From contig CAKZVK010000058.1 in NCBI GenBank assembly GCA_937921825.1, positions 1 through 37,027 on the forward strand: 37,027 bases of DNA. The letters are read 5' to 3'. This document shows positions 33,983 to 37,027 of this stretch, piece after piece. The notes beneath the pieces are model-generated. The model ran no database searches. It saw only the letters and a list, made by a program, of their open reading frames with translations, and was not told where the DNA came from. The DNA is from an uncultured Saprospiraceae bacterium. Lineage in GTDB: Bacteria > Bacteroidota > Bacteroidia > Chitinophagales > Saprospiraceae. Position 1 is the first letter of the stretch. Each line of letters begins with the position of its first letter. Made by a program: the position numbers and the translations under genes.

Positions 33983-36900
33983 TTATTTCAATACGATCAT
34001 CTTCTTAGTAATCGTTACGCCATCAGCAGTAAGCTGGTAGTAAACAACGCCTGAAGACTGAATGTCATCTCCATTAAGAGTTATCTGATTGAATCCTGAA
34101 TTAAAATGTCTTTCTATTCTATTTATTAATTTACCATCTACATCCGTTAGGGTAAACACTGCATTCCCTGCCTGAGGCATATGGAATCCTATAGTCGTAT
34201 TATCCTTGAATGGGTTCGGTACGTTCTGGTCTAGTGCCAGTGCACCTTTTGCGTCGGTTGCATTTTGATCTAGAATTATATCTAGTGCTGCAATAGCACC
34301 ATTCTTCTCTATGTATACTTCTGAATCAAATGACTGATCTAAGGCAATCTCAGAATCATTATCGCCATCTAGTAAACATTCAAAGAGTACATCACCCTTA
34401 TCTACTGTGATACTAGATGAAGCATTCCAACTCATCTTGAATAAGCCATTAGTGACTTCATCCCAAGCTATGTGCTCATTCTCTACTTCCATTTTCATAG
34501 GAACGACAGCGAGTACATCATCAGAGTTAAATTCGAAGCTCATCTGGCTACCAAATAATTCTGCATCAGCCCCAGCCACAAACTGTATCAACGTGTTACC
34601 TCTTTCTGTAACCGTAGTGTTAAGCTCTACTACAAAGTTGTTATTGCCTCTCTCCTCTATGCCTTGGTCAGCAGCAGAAGTAATGGCAGATAAGTTAACA
34701 TCTCCAATCTTCACACCGATAAAGTCAGCATCTGTAATATCATGATCGAAATCTGTCACTACGACATCTTCAGTAAATGGCCATGGTGACATCGGAGCAT
34801 CAAACGTAAAGTCTGACTCTACGAATCTCCAAGAATCATTCTGTGGAAGTTCTAGGTAGATACCTAAGATTAATTTTCTAAGTTCTACTAGATCTAATCC
34901 ATCTATTCTTTCTGAATTGTTGATATCTGCAGCGATAACTTTATAAGGACTATCTAATCTCTGTATGCCTAATATATGTCTCTGTATGAGTATCAAATCA
35001 AGTGTAGATACACCATTCAGATAGCTATCATTCTTTTCAGGTAATACCTGGTAATCATTGTGCATAGGTAGTTGCATGAAAGCATACTCTCCTTCCGCAG
35101 ACATATCTACTTGAGGTGAATTCATGACATCAGACCTTAGGTTTACTTCTACGTCATCTACTGTCTTAGAATCCTCAGTCATTATTATTCCTTGGATATT
35201 AGCCAATGATCTAGGTGTATCACATACATTAATGTTGTCTTGAACTAAGACATCAGTTACACATGATGATACGTTGCTACCATCAGAAACATAAAGCACT
35301 ACTGAGTTATGACCTACATTATCACAAGTAAAAGTCAATGTAGAAATTACTGCAGTCTCACTAAAGCTTAAAGTAACAGGTCCTCCACAATCATCAGTAC
35401 TGCCAAGATCGATATCAGATGCCCATATCTCCACTCCATTAGTATTACTAATAGGAACTACAAGTGATCCATGGCAATATGGTGTCGGTGCAGTATCATC
35501 TGTTACAGTTATAGTCGAACTACATTCAGCAGTGTTACCACAAGCATCTGTCAGTTGGTAAGTAATTGTGCTGCTTCCTATTCTGAAAGAACCATCTGCT
35601 ACATTACCAGTGCCCGATACAGTCGTACCATCTTGGTACTCTATAGTATGGCTCCATTGTGTACTCATCGTACAAGCATCACCTCCACCTACTGTAGCTT
35701 CTAGGCCAGTCACTTCTTTCTGACAGTTAGCTAACGGTCCATATACTGGAGCAGTAGGACAGTTAATCGTTGGTGATGTTGTATTTACAAGCCTTATAAC
35801 TTGATCATAAGTATATATTTCTGATGGGTTACACCAATCTACTACTGACCAGGTTCTAACTAACTTCTGACAGGCACCATCTACAATAGTAAATAGTAAA
35901 TCAGAATAGTTACTGACTACTGTACTGCATGACTTATCAGTCCATGTAGGACCTTGTGCATCAGCAGGTAAACTAAGAGGATCTAAATCTTCTAGTGTAC
36001 AACCACTGTTTACCTCTGCATCTGCAGGCCAAGAAATATCAGCTCTTACAAATGGGTCAGTGTTAGCGAAAGTAATGCTCTGAGAACATGTACCTCCTGA
36101 GTTACCACTTTTATCTTCTATAGACCATGTTCTCGTGAATGAACCTTCAGAACATTCCCCTCTTGGGTCTGTATGATTAGATCCAGTAATAGTAGGAGCG
36201 GCACATTCAAAGTCTGTACCCGTTGGAGCACCGAATAGTGCATTCAATCCTTGCGTACTGAAGTCTACATCCATACCACAATCAACTGTAATATCCTCAG
36301 GACAGTCAGTAAATGTAGGTGGGATATAATCCTCTACTCTTACATTGACCATACAGAAATTATGATTACCGTAATTATCTATCACTCTCATCATCATCAT
36401 AGTCTCTTGATTACAATCGCTACAGCAGAACTTCTCTAGTTGTGTCCATCCACATCTGCTGGTGAACTCCACTACATATCTTCCTTCGAAGTTTTGTCCT
36501 GGAAATCCTGGAGTGCCTCCTGTGTTAGTAAGATATTGTGCATGCGTCTGCGCCGTATGATAGGCATCATCAGTATAGAATCCTACTTGAGTCTCTACCC
36601 AAGTTCCTTCTTCTGCATCATCTAAGGATACTAGTGATCCATCATTACCACCTGTTGGTGTTTCTGCAAGTGCATTAGCATATGCATTGGCAAACTGACT
36701 TCTTACGTTCTCTTTAGACATGTAATAATAATGTCCTTCGTACTCTCCTAGGTAGGTCATGAAATCAAACTGTCTAAGTTCACATTCATTATCAGTACTA
36801 CAGAAGCTATTGCAGTTTCCTTGGTCCATTCTCTGTATTACAGTCTGATAGATCCCACAGTTATCCCATGAGTGATCATCAAAAGTAGAAGGACCAGCAT

Positions 36901-37027
36901 AAGCACAACCTGTTTCATTAAGTGCTACTATATTATTCAAATCACAAGCTGGCACTGGCTGCTCGGTATCGTCTAGACTACCCTCTAAAATACAACCATC
37001 AGTTTGGATAGGATCTCCACATTCATC
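33983..37027 (-). CDS. T9SS-secreted multidomain protein, 5' end beyond the window
   Basis: The frame is open for 1014 codons to the right edge; the GTG at 36955 is only an internal codon, since 24 more codons (from DECGDPIQTDG) precede it. The N-terminal visible part has FDDHSWDNCG, then a C-type-lectin-like stretch (EGHYYYMSKENV, DGSLVSLDDAEEGTWVETQ). HYR-like modules follow (TFTDCPEDITVDCG, RTWSIEDKSGN, RTWSVVDWCNPS). A dockerin-like pair (NGVSTLDLILIQRHILG; AADINNSERIDGLDLVELRK), a cohesin-like region and a type-A T9SS sorting domain (last 83 residues, NVPNPFKDNTTIGFHMP to TKKMIVLK) complete it. Its C-terminal half is clearly related to that of the downstream gene. The protein is surface or extracellular. 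Confidence 0.88.
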   Translation of the reverse strand, partial: DECGDPIQTDGCILEGSLDDTEQPVPACDLNNIVALNETGCAYAGPSTFDDHSWDNCGIYQTVIQRMDQGNCNSFCSTDNECELRQFDFMTYLGEYEGHYYYMSKENVRSQFANAYANALAETPTGGNDGSLVSLDDAEEGTWVETQVGFYTDDAYHTAQTHAQYLTNTGGTPGFPGQNFEGRYVVEFTSRCGWTQLEKFCCSDCNQETMMMMRVIDNYGNHNFCMVNVRVEDYIPPTFTDCPEDITVDCGMDVDFSTQGLNALFGAPTGTDFECAAPTITGSNHTDPRGECSEGSFTRTWSIEDKSGNSGGTCSQSITFANTDPFVRADISWPADAEVNSGCTLEDLDPLSLPADAQGPTWTDKSCSTVVSNYSDLLFTIVDGACQKLVRTWSVVDWCNPSEIYTYDQVIRLVNTTSPTINCPTAPVYGPLANCQKEVTGLEATVGGGDACTMSTQWSHTIEYQDGTTVSGTGNVADGSFRIGSSTITYQLTDACGNTAECSSTITVTDDTAPTPYCHGSLVVPISNTNGVEIWASDIDLGSTDDCGGPVTLSFSETAVISTLTFTCDNVGHNSVVLYVSDGSNVSSCVTDVLVQDNINVCDTPRSLANIQGIIMTEDSKTVDDVEVNLRSDVMNSPQVDMSAEGEYAFMQLPMHNDYQVLPEKNDSYLNGVSTLDLILIQRHILGIQRLDSPYKVIAADINNSERIDGLDLVELRKLILGIYLELPQNDSWRFVESDFTFDAPMSPWPFTEDVVVTDFDHDITDADFIGVKIGDVNLSAITSAADQGIEERGNNNFVVELNTTVTERGNTLIQFVAGADAELFGSQMSFEFNSDDVLAVVPMKMEVENEHIAWDEVTNGLFKMSWNASSSITVDKGDVLFECLLDGDNDSEIALDQSFDSEVYIEKNGAIAALDIILDQNATDAKGALALDQNVPNPFKDNTTIGFHMPQAGNAVFTLTDVDGKLINRIERHFNSGFNQITLNGDDIQSSGVVYYQLTADGVTITKKMIVLK

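Noticed and set aside
36953-36955. GTG as the start of the right-hand T9SS gene
   Set aside because: The frame continues open to the window edge, there is no signal peptide after this codon, and the preceding residues look like the same protein. It is an internal valine.
1-37027. Defence island, CRISPR array or mobile element
   Set aside because: No spaced direct repeats, cas genes, transposase, integrase or toxin-antitoxin pair could be recognised on either strand.

Overview
The window looks like chromosomal DNA from a member of the Bacteroidota, most likely a Saprospiria-type (Lewinella/Haliscomenobacter-like) marine or sludge bacterium. The evidence is: two large cysteine-rich proteins with dockerin-like repeats and type-A T9SS sorting tails; SusC/TonB-receptor style outer-membrane proteins with CarboxypepD_reg-like N-termini; a lipoprotein TamA (TamL); several perfect TAnnTTTG (-7) promoter boxes; few Shine-Dalgarno sites; and G+C of roughly 40% judged by eye. 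The species assignment is inference. I saw no tRNA, rRNA, CRISPR array, insertion sequence, integrase or phage gene.

Layout. 1-4763: the tail of an unknown gene with a strong terminator, a 400-bp gene-free stretch, a three-gene cluster (small exported protein, 78-aa protein, TonB-dependent receptor), then a DUF1801/AlkD-like pair translationally coupled through GTGA, ending at an orphan-looking terminator. 4764-8314: alanine dehydrogenase (ald), a small HTH-like protein, mazG, a four-cysteine membrane protein resembling NqrM, and a lipoprotein with an internal duplication. 8444-12791: a tightly packed unit of an exported PIG-L/LmbE deacetylase, a 47-aa membrane protein overlapping its 3' end, and a sodium:solute symporter. 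12803-18685: an outer-membrane beta-barrel receptor, a DUF2911 protein, and a divergent nucleoside-salvage pair (nupC-type transporter and udk) sharing a 60-bp promoter region, then a small lipoprotein.

18904-29795: an exported TlpA/thioredoxin-like lipoprotein, a SpoU/TrmH RNA methyltransferase divergent from tamL, and a compact five-gene minus-strand operon (outer-membrane barrel, rluD, LuxC-like acyl-CoA reductase, nth, double-OmpA protein). A PLP-dependent Cys/Met-metabolism enzyme diverges from that operon and a YfcE-type phosphoesterase converges on it. 29826-37027: two adjacent minus-strand genes for giant T9SS substrates with related C-terminal halves (dockerin-like + cohesin-like + sorting domain). 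The upstream one runs off the right edge of the window.

Most genes are ordinary envelope, salvage and nucleic-acid-maintenance functions. The least explained parts are the 515-3335 cluster, the deacetylase/47-aa protein/symporter unit, and the T9SS tandem with a C-type-lectin-like half domain. Promoter boxes and terminators repeatedly argue for shorter starts than the longest ORF, and I used those starts.
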